A stretch of 64,000 bases of DNA. It comes from Bog-473 sp963730785 (GTDB taxonomy: Bacteria; Actinomycetota; Acidimicrobiia; Acidimicrobiales; RAAP-2). The position numbers and the translations under genes are program-made. Within the stretch, counting starts at the first letter, position 1; every line of letters starts with the position of its first letter. The stretch spans positions 186,001 through 250,000 of the forward strand of contig CAVSTF010000016.1 in the NCBI GenBank assembly GCA_963730785.1. The letters run 5' to 3'. Below the pieces are notes generated by a model. It saw nothing but the letters and a program-made list of their open reading frames with translations, was not told where the DNA came from and searched no databases. This document shows positions 25,644-35,690 of this stretch, piece by piece.

Positions 25644-28600
25644 CCAGTCGGCGGAGGCGAACCTGCGCGCTGGCGGCCAGCTTCACGGGAGTGATGCGGG
25701 CGGTCGGCCCGGAGCCACCGGCACGGACCGAGCTCATGGTGATTTCCTGAATCCCCCGGGCCATGGCGGCGGTGCGCAGGCGGGCCAGGGCCAACAACCC
25801 GATGGCCGGCGTCGGGAGTGGCCCGTAGCGGTCGGCCCACTCGGTCCCGATGTCCTCCACGTCGGCGTCGGCGGTGACCGAAGCCAAGCGGCGGTAGGCC
25901 TCCAGCCGGGCGTCCTCGGCGGCCACGTAGTCCTTGGGCAAATGCGCATCCCCCGGCACATCGATGACCACCGACGGTGGCGTCGGACGGGCCTCGCCCC
26001 GGGCTTCGGCCACCGCCTCGGCCACCAGCTGCACGTACAGGTCGTACCCGACGGCGGCGATGTGGCCCGACTGGTCAGAGCCGAGCAGGTTGCCCGCCCC
26101 TCTGATTTCCAGGTCGCGCATGGCGATCTTGAAGCCCGAGCCGAGCTCAGTGTGCTCGCCAATGGTCCGCAGGCGTTCGTAGGACTGTTCCGACAGCACC
26201 CGGTCGGCCGGGTGGAACAGATAGGCGTAGGCCCGCTGGCCCCCTCGCCCCACCCGGCCCCGAATCTGGTGCAGCTGTCCCAGCCCCAAGAGGTCGGCCC
26301 GGTCGACCACCAAGGTGTTGACCGAGGGCATGTCGATGCCCGACTCAATAATGGTGGTGCAGACCAGGACGTCGTACTTGCGCTCCCAGAAGTCGAGCAC
26401 CACCGTCTCCAGGCTGCCCTCGTCCATCTGCCCATGGGCGATGGCCACCCGGGCCTCGGGCACCAGGTCCCGCACGTCCCGGGCCACCTTCTCTATGTCG
26501 GACACCCGGTTGTGCACGTAGAAGGCCTGACCCTCGCGCAGCAGTTCCCGGCGAAGGGCCTCACTGATGGCGGCCGGGTCGTGTTCACCGACGTAGGTCA
26601 GGATGGGCCGCCGATCGGCCGGTGGCGTATTGACCATGGACAGATCACGGATGCCGGTCAGTGCCATTTCCAACGTGCGTGGGATGGGGCTGGCCGTCAG
26701 CGTCAGTACGTCCACCCCTTCGGCCATCTGCTTCATCGTCTCCTTGTGGGTGACGCCGAAGCGCTGCTCCTCGTCGACCACCAGCAGGCCGAGATTCTTG
26801 AATTTCACGTCCTGCCCCAGCAGCCGATGGGTGCCGATGACCACGTCGACCTTGCCGGCGGCCAAATCCTCAATGACCTTCTTTTGCTGGGCCGCCGAGA
26901 GGAAGCGGCTCAGCAGCTCGACCCGCAACGGGTAGGGCGCGAAGCGGTCGGCCATCGTCTGGGCATGCTGGCTGGCCAGCAACGTGGTCGGGGCCAACAT
27001 GGCGGCCTGCTTGCCGTCCTGCACGGCCTTGAAGAGCGCACGGACCGCCACCTCGGTCTTGCCGAAGCCCACGTCGCCACAGACCAGGCGGTCCATGGGG
27101 CGCGGCTGTTCCATGTCGGCCTTGACGTCGGCGATGGCGCGCAGTTGATCGTCGGTCTCGACGAAGCCGAATGAGCCCTCCATCTCGGCCTGCCACGGCG
27201 TATCGGGTCCGAAGGCGTATCCCTGGACGGTGAGTCGTTGGCGGTAGAGCTCGACCAGTTCCTGGGCCACCTCGCCGGCGGCCGAGCGTGCCTTGGCCCG
27301 GGTCCGCTGCCAGTCGGCGCCGCCCATCTTCGACAGGGTCGGGGTCTCGCCGCCGGTGTACCCGGTGATGGCTTCAATCTGGTCGACCGGAAGGTAGAGG
27401 CGATCGCTCCCTCGATACTGGAGGATCAGGTAGTCGCGGGTGGCGCCACCCATGGTGCGCGAGGTGACGCCTTCGAAGCGGGCCACGCCGTGCTGGCGGT
27501 GCACCACAAAACTTCCGATGGCCAGGTCGTCGAAGAACCCGTCGGTGGCCCGCGCCCGGGGTCGGGCCTTGCGGTGTGGGAGACGCCGACCGGACACGTC
27601 CGTCTCGGACAGGACCGCCACCTGGCAGTCCGGGAGCACGAAGCCATTGGTCAAGGTGGCCGTGACCACCACCACGCCCGGTGTGGCCGGCGCTTCCGGG
27701 ACGACGGGGGCATGCACGCCCTCCTCGGCCAGGACCCGAGAGAGGCGCGTGGCCCCGGGTTCGGTGGCGGCACACAAGGTGACGGAGTACCCGTCACGCA
27801 CCAGCTGCTGCACCTGCTCGGCCAGGCGGGCCGAGTCCCCCGCCACCGGGTTGAACCGGCGCACGGTCATGGCTTCAATCTGCGGCCCGTCGGGCACCGA
27901 GGGCAGCGACAGCACGCTGGCCGCCGAACGCTCCAGCAGGCGGTCGAACGGAAGATGGAGTCGAGGCGAGCCTTCACCCAGCCCGTCGTCCGCCCCCCAG
28001 GTAATGGCCAGGGCGTCGGCCAGCGCCGCTTCCTCTTCCAGCAACTGCACGGCCCGATCGCGGATCCGCCGGGGCTCGACCAGCACCACCTGGGCGGTGG
28101 CCGGCAGCAGGTCCGGCAGGAGTGTCTCGTCGGGCACCACGTAGGGCAGCCAGGACTCCATCCCGTCGAAGCTCATGCCCTCGGCCAGACGCTCCCACTG
28201 CGAGGATCCCCACGGATGCGTCGCGAGCAGCTTGGTGGCCGCCGAGCGCACGGCGTCGGAGCTCTGCAGTTCACGGCACCCGAAGAGAAACACGGCATCG
28301 AGGTCGCCGGTCGACCGCTGGTCACTGATGGAGAACTCAGTCAGCCGGTCGACCTCATCACCCCACAGGTCGATGCGCACCGGCACGTCCGAGGTGGAGG
28401 GGAAGACGTCGACGATGCCGCCGCGCACCGCCACCTCGCCGCGGTGTTCAATCTGGTGCTCGCGCCGGTAACCCATGGCGACCAGTCGGATCAACAACTC
28501 GTCCACGTTGAGTTCCTGACCCGGCTGAATGACGACTGGTGCGGCGTCCTCACCCAGCGAGCCCAGGCGTTGCAGAAGGGCCCGGACGGGGGCGACCAGA

Positions 28601-29043
28601 ATCCGTGGCGGCTTGGGGAGCCACGGATCATCCGGGTGCGTCATGCCCCACAAGAGGGCAAGGCGCCGACCCATGGTTTCCACTTCGGGTGAGACCCGCT
28701 CGAAGGGCAACGTGTCCCAGGCCGGCAGCACTGCCACCGCGCCCTGCGCCGCGCCGATCACTCGTCCGACGTCGGTCGTGTCGGAGGCGGCCACCAGACA
28801 GGTCAGGTCATCGGCCAGCCGATCGGCGTCGACCCCGGTCGGGGTGACCACCACCAAGGGGGCGCGACTGGTGAAGTTGGCCAGGGCGGCAATGAGGATG
28901 GCGTGGGCCGGCTCGGTGGCCGCCAGCGTGCCGTCGGTGGCATCGATCAGCCGGGACAACGCCGGGTCGGACCGGAGCAGCGCCGGCAGGGCCGATAGGG
29001 AGGGGTGAGCGGGCGTCGGCACTAGTCCTGCGAGTGACACCAC
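25516..29043 (-). CDS. mfd: Transcription-repair coupling factor
   Basis: A 1175-residue Mfd, the ATP-driven translocase that removes stalled RNA polymerase from damaged DNA and recruits UvrA. Domains in order are a UvrB-like N-terminal region, the RNA-polymerase-binding CarD-like domain (IGSFVVHRQHGVARFEGV), the helicase core with Walker A GDVGFGKTEVAVRA and Walker B LLVVDEEQRFGVTHKE, motif VI QIRGRVGRGGQRAYAYL and a C-terminal TRCF domain. Full length for the family. The GTG start overlaps the end of pth by 22 bp. Confidence 0.97.
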   Translation of the reverse strand: MVSLAGLVPTPAHPSLSALPALLRSDPALSRLIDATDGTLAATEPAHAILIAALANFTSRAPLVVVTPTGVDADRLADDLTCLVAASDTTDVGRVIGAAQGAVAVLPAWDTLPFERVSPEVETMGRRLALLWGMTHPDDPWLPKPPRILVAPVRALLQRLGSLGEDAAPVVIQPGQELNVDELLIRLVAMGYRREHQIEHRGEVAVRGGIVDVFPSTSDVPVRIDLWGDEVDRLTEFSISDQRSTGDLDAVFLFGCRELQSSDAVRSAATKLLATHPWGSSQWERLAEGMSFDGMESWLPYVVPDETLLPDLLPATAQVVLVEPRRIRDRAVQLLEEEAALADALAITWGADDGLGEGSPRLHLPFDRLLERSAASVLSLPSVPDGPQIEAMTVRRFNPVAGDSARLAEQVQQLVRDGYSVTLCAATEPGATRLSRVLAEEGVHAPVVPEAPATPGVVVVTATLTNGFVLPDCQVAVLSETDVSGRRLPHRKARPRARATDGFFDDLAIGSFVVHRQHGVARFEGVTSRTMGGATRDYLILQYRGSDRLYLPVDQIEAITGYTGGETPTLSKMGGADWQRTRAKARSAAGEVAQELVELYRQRLTVQGYAFGPDTPWQAEMEGSFGFVETDDQLRAIADVKADMEQPRPMDRLVCGDVGFGKTEVAVRALFKAVQDGKQAAMLAPTTLLASQHAQTMADRFAPYPLRVELLSRFLSAAQQKKVIEDLAAGKVDVVIGTHRLLGQDVKFKNLGLLVVDEEQRFGVTHKETMKQMAEGVDVLTLTASPIPRTLEMALTGIRDLSMVNTPPADRRPILTYVGEHDPAAISEALRRELLREGQAFYVHNRVSDIEKVARDVRDLVPEARVAIAHGQMDEGSLETVVLDFWERKYDVLVCTTIIESGIDMPSVNTLVVDRADLLGLGQLHQIRGRVGRGGQRAYAYLFHPADRVLSEQSYERLRTIGEHTELGSGFKIAMRDLEIRGAGNLLGSDQSGHIAAVGYDLYVQLVAEAVAEARGEARPTPPSVVIDVPGDAHLPKDYVAAEDARLEAYRRLASVTADADVEDIGTEWADRYGPLPTPAIGLLALARLRTAAMARGIQEITMSSVRAGGSGPTARITPVKLAASAQVRLRRLVTGATYREELDQLLVPLPKGTLAADALRELIEDLLPPAAEGN

Positions 29044-29630
29044 TGCGTGGCGGCATCGAAGCCGTCATCGACAATGTGTTCCACCGTCTCGGCCGCTCGT
29101 TGCACCGCGATATCGAGCAATTCGCGTACGGCTTTGGGCGGTCGCTTCAACACGTAGCTGGCGCCGGCGCTGGCACTCGGCGGCTTACCGACCCCGATGC
29201 GCACCCGGGCGAAGTCGGTGGTGTGCAGATGGGACTGAATGGAGCGCAGGCCGTTGTGGCCGGCCAGACCGCCACCCTTCTTGACCCGCACCACTCCGGG
29301 CGGCAGGTCAAGCTCGTCGTGCACAATGAGAATGGCACCGGGCTCTTCAATCCCGAATCGGGTGGCCAGTCCCCGGACGGCCAGGCCCGACTCGTTCATG
29401 TACGTGGTCGGAATGGCCAGGGCCACCTTCTGCCCGCCCATCGTGGCCAGCGCCGCCCGGGCCATGATCCCTTTTTCGGCTTTCAGCGCGATGCCTGCCC
29501 GCGAGGCCACCAGCTCGATGGCGTCGGCGCCGACGTTGTGCAGGGTGCCTACGAACTCCGATCCCGGGTTACCGAGACCAACCACGAGCAGATCCGCCGC
29601 CGTTCCCCGGCGTTCGGATCGCCCGAACAC
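29022..29630 (-). CDS. pth: Peptidyl-tRNA hydrolase
   Basis: A 202-residue Pth that frees tRNA from prematurely released peptidyl-tRNA. Motifs are VVGLGNPGSEF, the catalytic His in LHNVGADAIE (family usually THNVG), TTYMNESGLAVRG and the Asp in VHDELDLPPG, then KKGGGLAGHNGLRSI. Length is usual. It follows rplY by 12 bp and overlaps mfd, the standard actinobacterial arrangement. Confidence 0.96.
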   Translation of the reverse strand: MFGRSERRGTAADLLVVGLGNPGSEFVGTLHNVGADAIELVASRAGIALKAEKGIMARAALATMGGQKVALAIPTTYMNESGLAVRGLATRFGIEEPGAILIVHDELDLPPGVVRVKKGGGLAGHNGLRSIQSHLHTTDFARVRIGVGKPPSASAGASYVLKRPPKAVRELLDIAVQRAAETVEHIVDDGFDAATQWCHSQD

Positions 29631-29642
29631 ATGGCGCAGTGC

Positions 29643-30278
29643 TTAACCCTCGTCGCTTGGTGCTTCGGCCACAGCCGGTGCTTCGCTCTCGGCCCCCTCG
29701 GCGCTTTCCTCGAGCGTGACCACTCGCGGCGGCTGACCGATGACCACTGCGGTCTCGGGATCAGCGTCGGTGGTCACACCGGCCGGCAGGGTCAGGTCGG
29801 AAATACGCAGCTGCTCGCCGATGACCAGGTTGGTGATGTCCAACTCGACCGAGGTCGGGATGTCCGACGGGCGGGCGTTGATGGAGATGGTGAACATCTG
29901 CTGGTCGACCAGTCCGTCGCCGTGCTGCACTTCGAGGGCCTCACCGGTGAGGACGATGGCCACGTCGGCCGAGATGATCTCGTCGCGGCGCACGATCTGG
30001 AAGTCCACGTGGGTGACCGTCTGGGCAATGGGGTGACGCTGCATGTCACGGGCCAGGGTCAGGAAGGTGCCGCCGGTGGTCTCCAACGAAAGGAGCTGGT
30101 TGGCTCCGGCCTCGCCGTTGAGGGCGATGCGGAGCTCACGGCCGACGATGGCCACCGAGATCGGGTCGGTGCCGTGGCCGTAAATGACGCCGGGGATCTT
30201 GCCTTCGCGGCGCAGGCGCCGGGTGGCGCGCGAGCCAAGCTGGCGTCCAACTTCAGCGGTCAGGGTAACTTCGGCCAT
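29643..30278 (-). CDS. rplY: 50S ribosomal protein L25 (Ctc/TL5 form)
   Basis: A 211-residue bL25 of the long Ctc/TL5 type. Residues 1-90 are the 5S rRNA-binding domain (RRLRREGKIPGVIYGHGTD, FLTLARDMQRHPIAQTVTHV). The rest is the beta-rich TL5 C-terminal domain (SVELDITNLVIGEQLRISDL) ending in an acidic tail. GAGGAGA precedes the ATG. It heads rplY-pth-mfd. The 263 bp between this start and the divergent membrane protein gene hold nothing I can name. Confidence 0.95.
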   Translation of the reverse strand: MAEVTLTAEVGRQLGSRATRRLRREGKIPGVIYGHGTDPISVAIVGRELRIALNGEAGANQLLSLETTGGTFLTLARDMQRHPIAQTVTHVDFQIVRRDEIISADVAIVLTGEALEVQHGDGLVDQQMFTISINARPSDIPTSVELDITNLVIGEQLRISDLTLPAGVTTDADPETAVVIGQPPRVVTLEESAEGAESEAPAVAEAPSDEG

Positions 30279-30541
30279 AACGGATCTCCTCAGGGGTGGT
30301 GCAGAACGGTGGTGCGCGCTCGACCCCAGGGGCCTCCGGCGAACGGCCTACCAGCGTAGCCGCCAAATCGGGCCGATCCAATCCGTCGCCTGCACTCAGT
30401 ACTCTGGCCGCCGTCCTGATCCATTCGGATGCCCTGAGCAGGGAGTCAAGCCCGCCAAGGGGCCCAACGACACCTGCACCATCGTCTATGGCCGGCCAAC
30501 GCGCACCGTAGAGTTTCACGAACTCGAGAGGACAGGCGATC

Positions 30542-31981
30542 TTGACGGAATTTTTCACCGAACCTCCGGTGCGTGCCGTGCCGGCCGGTCGGCACGTCTC
30601 TGGCGGCACGGAACCCGACTCCGGTCCACCCTCAGCCTGGGTGTCGCTCCCGCCGCTCGGGGTCCCGATGACCCGGGCCCTCAGGGTGATCGTGGCCGCG
30701 CAGATCATCGCCGTGATGGTGTTCGGCAGCATCACCATCATGAAGTACCCGCTGTGGTCCTTGGTCGACGAGGGGGCACATTTCGACAACATCGCCTATA
30801 TCGCCAAGCATGGCTCATTCCCGGTGTTGGGCCACGCGCTGGCCACGCAGCAGGAACTGGCCATCGGCGAAGGGTTCAATCCCACGCACCACCCCACCAT
30901 CGACCCGACGAAGCATGGCTTGGGGGGCTTGGACTACGAGGCGTTCCAGCCACCCCTGTACTACTACCTGGCCACGCCCGCCTTCTTCCTGAGCAACGAC
31001 TACCACACCAAAGCGATCATGCTCCGGTTCTTCGGGCTGGGCCTGCTCCTGGTGGCCATTGCCCTACTGGCCCGGCTTTCGCGCCATGTCCTCAAGAAGC
31101 GATGGTTGCTCGGAATGGCCGGGGGCATGCTCATTTTCCTCATGCCCGGCGTCATGGTCCGGGCCGTCACCATCTCTGACGTCAACCTGGCGGTGCCGAT
31201 CGCCATCGCAACTGTGACCGAGCTCTGGATCGCCTGGGAGCGCCGCTCGTCCTATCGAGTCATCACCGCCGGCCTTCTCGTCGGATGCGGGGTACTGACG
31301 GACCTCTATCTGGCCGAGATGGTGCCCGTTTTCATTGTGGTGGCGGTCATCGCCATGGCGGGCAACAAGAGCCGGGCCCATCGCATTCGGTGTGTGGCCG
31401 GTGTCGCGCTTGCCGCTGCGGTCACGGTGCCCTGGTTCGTCTTCAACGAAATTCACTACAAAGCATTGACGGCCAGCAACCTGGCCAAGAAGGAGCAGTT
31501 GAGCACCGTCAATCCTCACCACCTCCATTTTGGATTGAGCGAAATCCCCGGGCTGACGGTCCAGACACTCTTCGCGCCGCTGATGCCCCAAGAGTGGCTG
31601 TCGTGGCTCTCCGGACACAACCTCTTGAATTACGGAGCCACGCTTTTCCAGGTCGGCATCGTGCCGGCCGCGGTTGTCCTGGCCATCGCACTTTGGCGTC
31701 GAACGCTGCAGTCCGGGTACTGGATCTTCGTCCTGCCCTGGCTCTGCAACATCGCCCTCTGCTGGTACATCGATTACGGGCAACAGTGGCAGTCAGGCGC
31801 CATGGTGGCGCGCTACACCTACCCCACCCTGGTAATCCTCGGCCTGTTCACGGCCGCCGCCGCGTCGGTCTTCATCCGATCCAATCGAACGTGGCTCGTC
31901 ACCCTCATCACCGGCACGGCGTTCCTGGTCGTGCTGTGGGGCCACCTCGTGCCGTCCATCCAAGGAACGCCAGTGGCCTGA
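30542..31981 (+). CDS. Polytopic membrane protein, GT39/ArnT-like glycosyltransferase fold
   Basis: A 479-residue membrane protein with about ten helices. After a Pro-rich 40-residue N-terminus and a first helix comes WSLVDEGAHFDNIAYIAKHG, whose DE/H pattern in the first exported loop is typical of GT-C enzymes such as ArnT and Pmt that use lipid-linked sugars. YEAFQPPLYYYLATPAFF is another common GT-C feature. The acceptor is unknown. The TTG at 30542 follows GAGAGGACAGG; a later ATG at 30668 (before TRALRVIVAAQ) is an alternative start. Confidence 0.75.
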   Translation: MTEFFTEPPVRAVPAGRHVSGGTEPDSGPPSAWVSLPPLGVPMTRALRVIVAAQIIAVMVFGSITIMKYPLWSLVDEGAHFDNIAYIAKHGSFPVLGHALATQQELAIGEGFNPTHHPTIDPTKHGLGGLDYEAFQPPLYYYLATPAFFLSNDYHTKAIMLRFFGLGLLLVAIALLARLSRHVLKKRWLLGMAGGMLIFLMPGVMVRAVTISDVNLAVPIAIATVTELWIAWERRSSYRVITAGLLVGCGVLTDLYLAEMVPVFIVVAVIAMAGNKSRAHRIRCVAGVALAAAVTVPWFVFNEIHYKALTASNLAKKEQLSTVNPHHLHFGLSEIPGLTVQTLFAPLMPQEWLSWLSGHNLLNYGATLFQVGIVPAAVVLAIALWRRTLQSGYWIFVLPWLCNIALCWYIDYGQQWQSGAMVARYTYPTLVILGLFTAAAASVFIRSNRTWLVTLITGTAFLVVLWGHLVPSIQGTPVA

Positions 31982-32005
31982 AGAGGCCGGTCTGGCTCCG
32001 CTGAT

Positions 32006-32981
32006 TCAGGCGAGGTTGTCGCCGCCGAAGAGTTCCGAGACCGACGTGTCCTCGAAGACGGCGTCAATGGCGTCGGCGATGATCTTGGAGACCGACAAGA
32101 TCTCGAGCTTGTCGAAGAAGCGGTCTTCGGCCACCGGCAGGGTGTCGGTCACCACCACCCGTGAGATGGGCGCCGCCTTCAGACGGTCGACGGCTGGGCC
32201 TGACAGCACCGCATGGGTGGCCATGACCGAGACTTCCGAGGCGCCGGCTTCGGACAGCAGCTCGGCGGCGGCGCAAATGGTGCCGGCCGTGTCGATCATG
32301 TCGTCAATGAGCACGCAGTGCCGACCCTCGACCTCACCGACCACGTGGCGGGCCTTGACTTCGTTGTAGGTCCCCCGGGGACCGCGTCTTGTGGATCAGG
32401 GCCAGATCGAAACCAAGATGCTGGCTGTACTTCTCCGCCACCTTCACCCGCCCGGCATCCGGCGCCACCACCACGACGTCGCCCTTGAAGTTCTCGCGCA
32501 TGTAGGCCTCGAGCACCGGCGCGGCCACCAGGTGGTCGAACGGGGTGTTGAAGAAACCTTGGATCTGGCCCGAGTGCAGGTCGACACTGACCACCCGATC
32601 GGCGCCGGCCGACGTCAGCATGTCGGCCACCAACTTGGCCGTGATCGGCTCGCGGCCGGTGGACTTCCGGTCCTGGCGTGAGTAGCCGTAGTACGGGCAG
32701 ACGGCCGTGATGCGCTTGGCCGAGGCCCGCTTGGCGGCGTCGATCATGATGAGGTGCTCCATCAACGAGTCGTTGACCGGGCTGGAGTGCGTCTGGATGA
32801 TGAAGACGTCGCAGCCTCTGATGGAGATGTCGTACTTGCAGTAGATCTCGCCGTTGGCGAATTCCCGCAGGTTGGCCTCGACCCAATTCGACACCAAGGT
32901 GGCCCGCGATGTCCTGCGCCAATTTTGGATGTGAACGGCCCGGAGATACAGCTCGAGCCGACGCCGCGGGATGAGCTCCAC
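32006..32981 (-). CDS. prs: Ribose-phosphate pyrophosphokinase (frame-disrupted)
   Basis: Makes PRPP from ribose 5-phosphate and ATP for nucleotide, His and Trp synthesis. Motifs are spread over the frames: MELIPRRRLELY, SHPKLAQDIAGHLGVELG, ANLREFANGEIYCKYD, CPYYGYSRQDRKSTGREP, VEGRHCVLIDDMIDTAGT (PRPP loop). Four single-base removals (two near 32938-32946, one near 32885, one C near 32372-32380) give the expected LYSGRSHP, LGEANLREF and KTRSRGTYNEV. The 976 bases then become 972, that is 323 codons plus stop. An essential gene with four +1 errors points to assembly error. It follows glmU. Confidence 0.92.
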
Positions 32982-33027
32982 ATTCTGTCACGCTATCGCC
33001 CACGAGCAACGGCGTTTCCTGGGCCAG

Positions 33028-34134
33028 CTACGCCTCGCCGGCGTCGACCACGCTGTTCGGGGCGGATCACGGCACCGGGCGCCACTTCCGCCCCGGCCCG
33101 CAGCACCGAATAGGGACCGATCCTGGCGCCGTCGCCCACCGTGCTGCGGTCGCAGGTGCTCTCGGTCACCGTGGCGTGCTGGCCCACCGTGGTGTCGGTC
33201 AGCATGCAGTTGGGACCGATCTCACTGCCCTCGCCAATGACGCACTGCCCGCGCAGGATCACGCCGGGCAGCAGCGAGACATCGGCCGCCAGTTGCACCT
33301 CGGCATCGACATAGGTCCGCTCCGGGTCCCACATGGTCACCCCTCGGCGCATCCAGCGCTCGTTGATGCGGTCACGCAATTCGGCCTCGGCCACCGCCAA
33401 CTGGGCCCGGTCGTTCACCCCGGCCGCCTCCATCGGGTCCGGGCAGCACCATGGACTGCACCCGGTAGCCGGCGTTGTGCAGCACGCTCACCGCATCGGT
33501 CAGGTAGTACTCGCCCTGCGCGTTGGCCGGCGTCAAGCGGCGCAGCGCCGGCGCCAGGATGCTGCGCCGGAAGCAGTAAATGGAGGTGTTGACCTCGGTG
33601 ATGTCCCGCTCGTCGTCGGTGGCATCGACTTCTTCGACCACCCGGGTCACCGACGCCGTCCTTGCCGTGCACCACCCGGCCGTAGCCTCGGGGATCCTCG
33701 ACCTCGGCACTGAGCAACGTCGCCCCGGCGTTCTCGGCCCGGTGGTAGCGCACCAGCGCGGCCAGGGTGGCCGGTCGCAGCAGCGGCGTGTCGCCCGGGA
33801 GCACGACCACGTCCTCATCTTCGTCGTCGTCGTAATCGGGCAACCCGGTCAGCCCGACCGCCAGGGCGTCGCCGGTACCCGACTGGGTCTCCTGTTCGAC
33901 GAACTCAATGCGGATGGAGTCCGGTGCGTGCTGCACCAGCGTTTTGGTCACCCAATCGGCCCGATGCCCGACCACCACGACGACCCGGGTGACGTCGATT
34001 TCCGCCATGGCATCGAGCACGTGCAGGACCATGGGGCGCCCGCAGAGCAGGTGGAGGGGCTTGGGCCGCTCCGATCGCATGCGGGTGCCTTCGCCTGCGG
34101 CCAGGATCACTGCAGAAAGCCGTCGATGCGCCAT
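33028..34134 (-). CDS. glmU: GlmU-type UDP-GlcNAc pyrophosphorylase, short form (frame-disrupted)
   Basis: N-terminal uridylyltransferase domain with LSAVILAAGEGTRMRSERPK, QSGTGDALAVGL, VVVLPGDTPLLRPATL and NTSIYCFRRS, then a left-handed beta-helix (VILRGQCVIGEGSEIGPNCM). Removing one base near 33657, 33440 and 33050 yields one reading frame of 367 codons ending at the TAG at 33028. That is about 90 residues shorter than normal GlmU (about 450), so the later helix coils and the acetyltransferase active site are missing. The prs start lies 47 bp on, leaving no room for them. It should make UDP-GlcNAc from GlcNAc-1-phosphate only. Confidence 0.88.
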
Positions 34135-34182
34135 CGCGTCATTCTTAATACCCCTGAACGGCCTCATGCGTGCATGGCCCGA

Positions 34183-34188
34183 TACTGT
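34183..34188 (+). promoter_or_regulatory. Candidate -10 box (TACTGT) of a leaderless promoter
   Basis: TACTGT lies 8 nt before the GTG start of the alpha/beta hydrolase gene at 34197, with no Shine-Dalgarno site. The same hexamer precedes the gene at 60073. Confidence 0.4.
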
Positions 34189-34196
34189 GCACCTGC

Positions 34197-35099
34197 GTGA
34201 CGCCCTACGACGAGTTCGGGCTCTTCCATGAGAACGCCGCCGAGTACGGGCTCCCGTACCCGGACCGCCCGATGTCCAGCGGGTCGACATCGAGGTCTCG
34301 CCCGGCCGGAAGGTCAGTTCAGCCTGGTCTGGGGCACCACCGATCCCGAGCTGGTGCTGGTCCACGGCGGCGCGCAGAACGCCCACACCTGGGACACCGT
34401 GGCGCTGGCGCTGGGCCGTCCGCTGATCGCCATCGACCTGCCCGGTCACGGGCACTCCGACGGTGGCCCCGGGGGATCGCTCTCGGTGCGCACCAACGGC
34501 GAGGACCTGGCGGCGGTCATCCGCCAACTGGCTCCCAACGCCGTCGGCGTGGTCGGCATGTCACTCGGCGGCCTCTCCTCCATTGCGCTCACGGCGGCCG
34601 CTCCCGACCTCGTACGCGTCCCTCGCCCTCATAGATGTGACGCCAGGCATCTCCAAGGAAGCCGCCTCCCCCATCACCAACTTCATCAACGGCCCCGAGA
34701 GCTTCCCCAACTTCGACGAGCTGCTTGGCCCGCACCATGGAGCACAATCCCGTCACGCAGCGAGTCGTCGCTCCGACGCGGCATCCTGCACAACGCCCTG
34801 CAGCGCGAGGACGGCAGCTGGGTCTGGCGTTACGCCCGCTTCCGTAGCGCCGAGACCGCCACCCCACCGGACTTCGGCAGCCTGTGGGATGACGTGTCCG
34901 ACATCAAGGTGCCGCTCCTGCTCGTCCGTGGCCTGGCCTGGTCGGTGGTCGAGGACGGCGAATCTCGAAGAGCTGCTACCGGCGCCAACCCAACGCCAAG
35001 GTGATCGGGGTGGAGGGCGCCGGCCACAGCATTCAGGGCGATAAGCCGCTCGAACTGGCCGACATCCTCGAAGACTTCTTCTTCGCCGGCAGGGAATAA
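34197..35099 (+). CDS. Alpha/beta hydrolase (heavily frame-disrupted)
   Basis: An alpha/beta hydrolase of about 300 residues whose pieces lie in all three frames. In order: TPYDEFGLFHENAAEYGLPY, VQRVDIEVSPGRKVS, ELVLVHGGAQNAHTWDTVAL (oxyanion HGG), IAIDLPGHGHSDGG, the nucleophile elbow GVVGMSLGGLSS, SLALIDVTPGISKEAASPI, LRRGILHNALQREDGSWVW and the catalytic His in GVEGAGHSIQGDKPLELADI. Five junctions are repaired by deleting one base each (near 34617, 34725, 34760, 34965, 34980). Two near 34270 and 34315 need a net -1 or +2 change. The start is GTG at 34197. Substrate unknown. Confidence 0.8.
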
Positions 35100-35493
35100 A
35101 TGGACGAAGGTCGCGGCCTCTGGTTCTCGCGGCGGGCCCTCACCCTGCACGCCATCATCATCGTGATCGTCCCGTCAGTTCGCCGCGCTCTGCATTTGGC
35201 AGATCACCCGGGCGCTCGATGGCAACAGCCTCAGTTGGGCCTACGTCTTCGAGTGGCCCTTCTTCGCCGGGTACGCCGTCTACATGTGGTGGCGCTTCCT
35301 GCACGAGAAGCCGCCAGCCGGCGCCACCGCCACATCCACCGTCGCTTCCACCGCCAACGGCCCCGCCGTCATGGCTACCGCCAATGACCGCACCTCGGCC
35401 GCGGCCGAGAATGATCCCGACGCCACCGACCGCCAGGCCTACAACGACTACCTGGCCCAACTGGCCGCTCAAGACAAGCCCAAAACATGGTGA
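35100..35493 (+). CDS. Small actinobacterial membrane protein (frame-disrupted)
   Basis: A protein of about 130 residues with a first membrane helix (FSRRALTLHAIIIVIVPS), the motif FAALCIWQITRALDGNSLSW, a second helix (VFEWPFFAGYAVYMWWRFLH) and an Ala/Thr-rich soluble tail. The W-Q-R-A...N-L-S-W...F-E-W-P pattern is a conserved small membrane family in actinobacteria that I know only as hypothetical. A single extra base near 35178 splits it; removing it gives 130 codons plus stop. The ATG directly follows the hydrolase stop, so the two are coupled. Confidence 0.7.
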
Positions 35494-35518
35494 CCATCAC
35501 ACGGGTGAGATGGCGGCG

Positions 35519-35591
35519 CTCCGGGGGGAGGGCTCGAACCTCCAACATCCGGCTCCAAAGGCCGACGTTCTGCCGATTGAACTACCCCGGA
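35519..35591 (-). tRNA. tRNA-Gln (UUG)
   Basis: A complete 73-nt cloverleaf on the - strand. The acceptor stem TCCGGGG pairs with CCCCGGA, the D stem is GTTC/GAAC, and the anticodon stem TCGGC/GCCGG carries loop CTTTGGA with anticodon TTG. The T stem GGAGG/CCTCC has loop TTCGAGC. The discriminator is G, as expected for tRNA-Gln. The 3' CCA is not encoded. tRNA-Gln upstream of glmU-prs is the usual actinobacterial position. Confidence 0.96.
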
Positions 35592-35690
35592 ATGGAACTG
35601 CCGCCCCCTCGCGGGGGCGTCCGAACGCTAGAGGTTAGAGGTACCGGGTGCAGTGGTCCGTCGAAGTCGTCTCGGAGAGGTTGATCGCTC

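Noticed and set aside
25942..28692. Long + strand open frames of 410 and 484 codons
   Set aside because: They are exact shadows of mfd on the opposite strand, a usual effect of high GC; their composition (His, Gly, Arg, Gln) is not protein-like.
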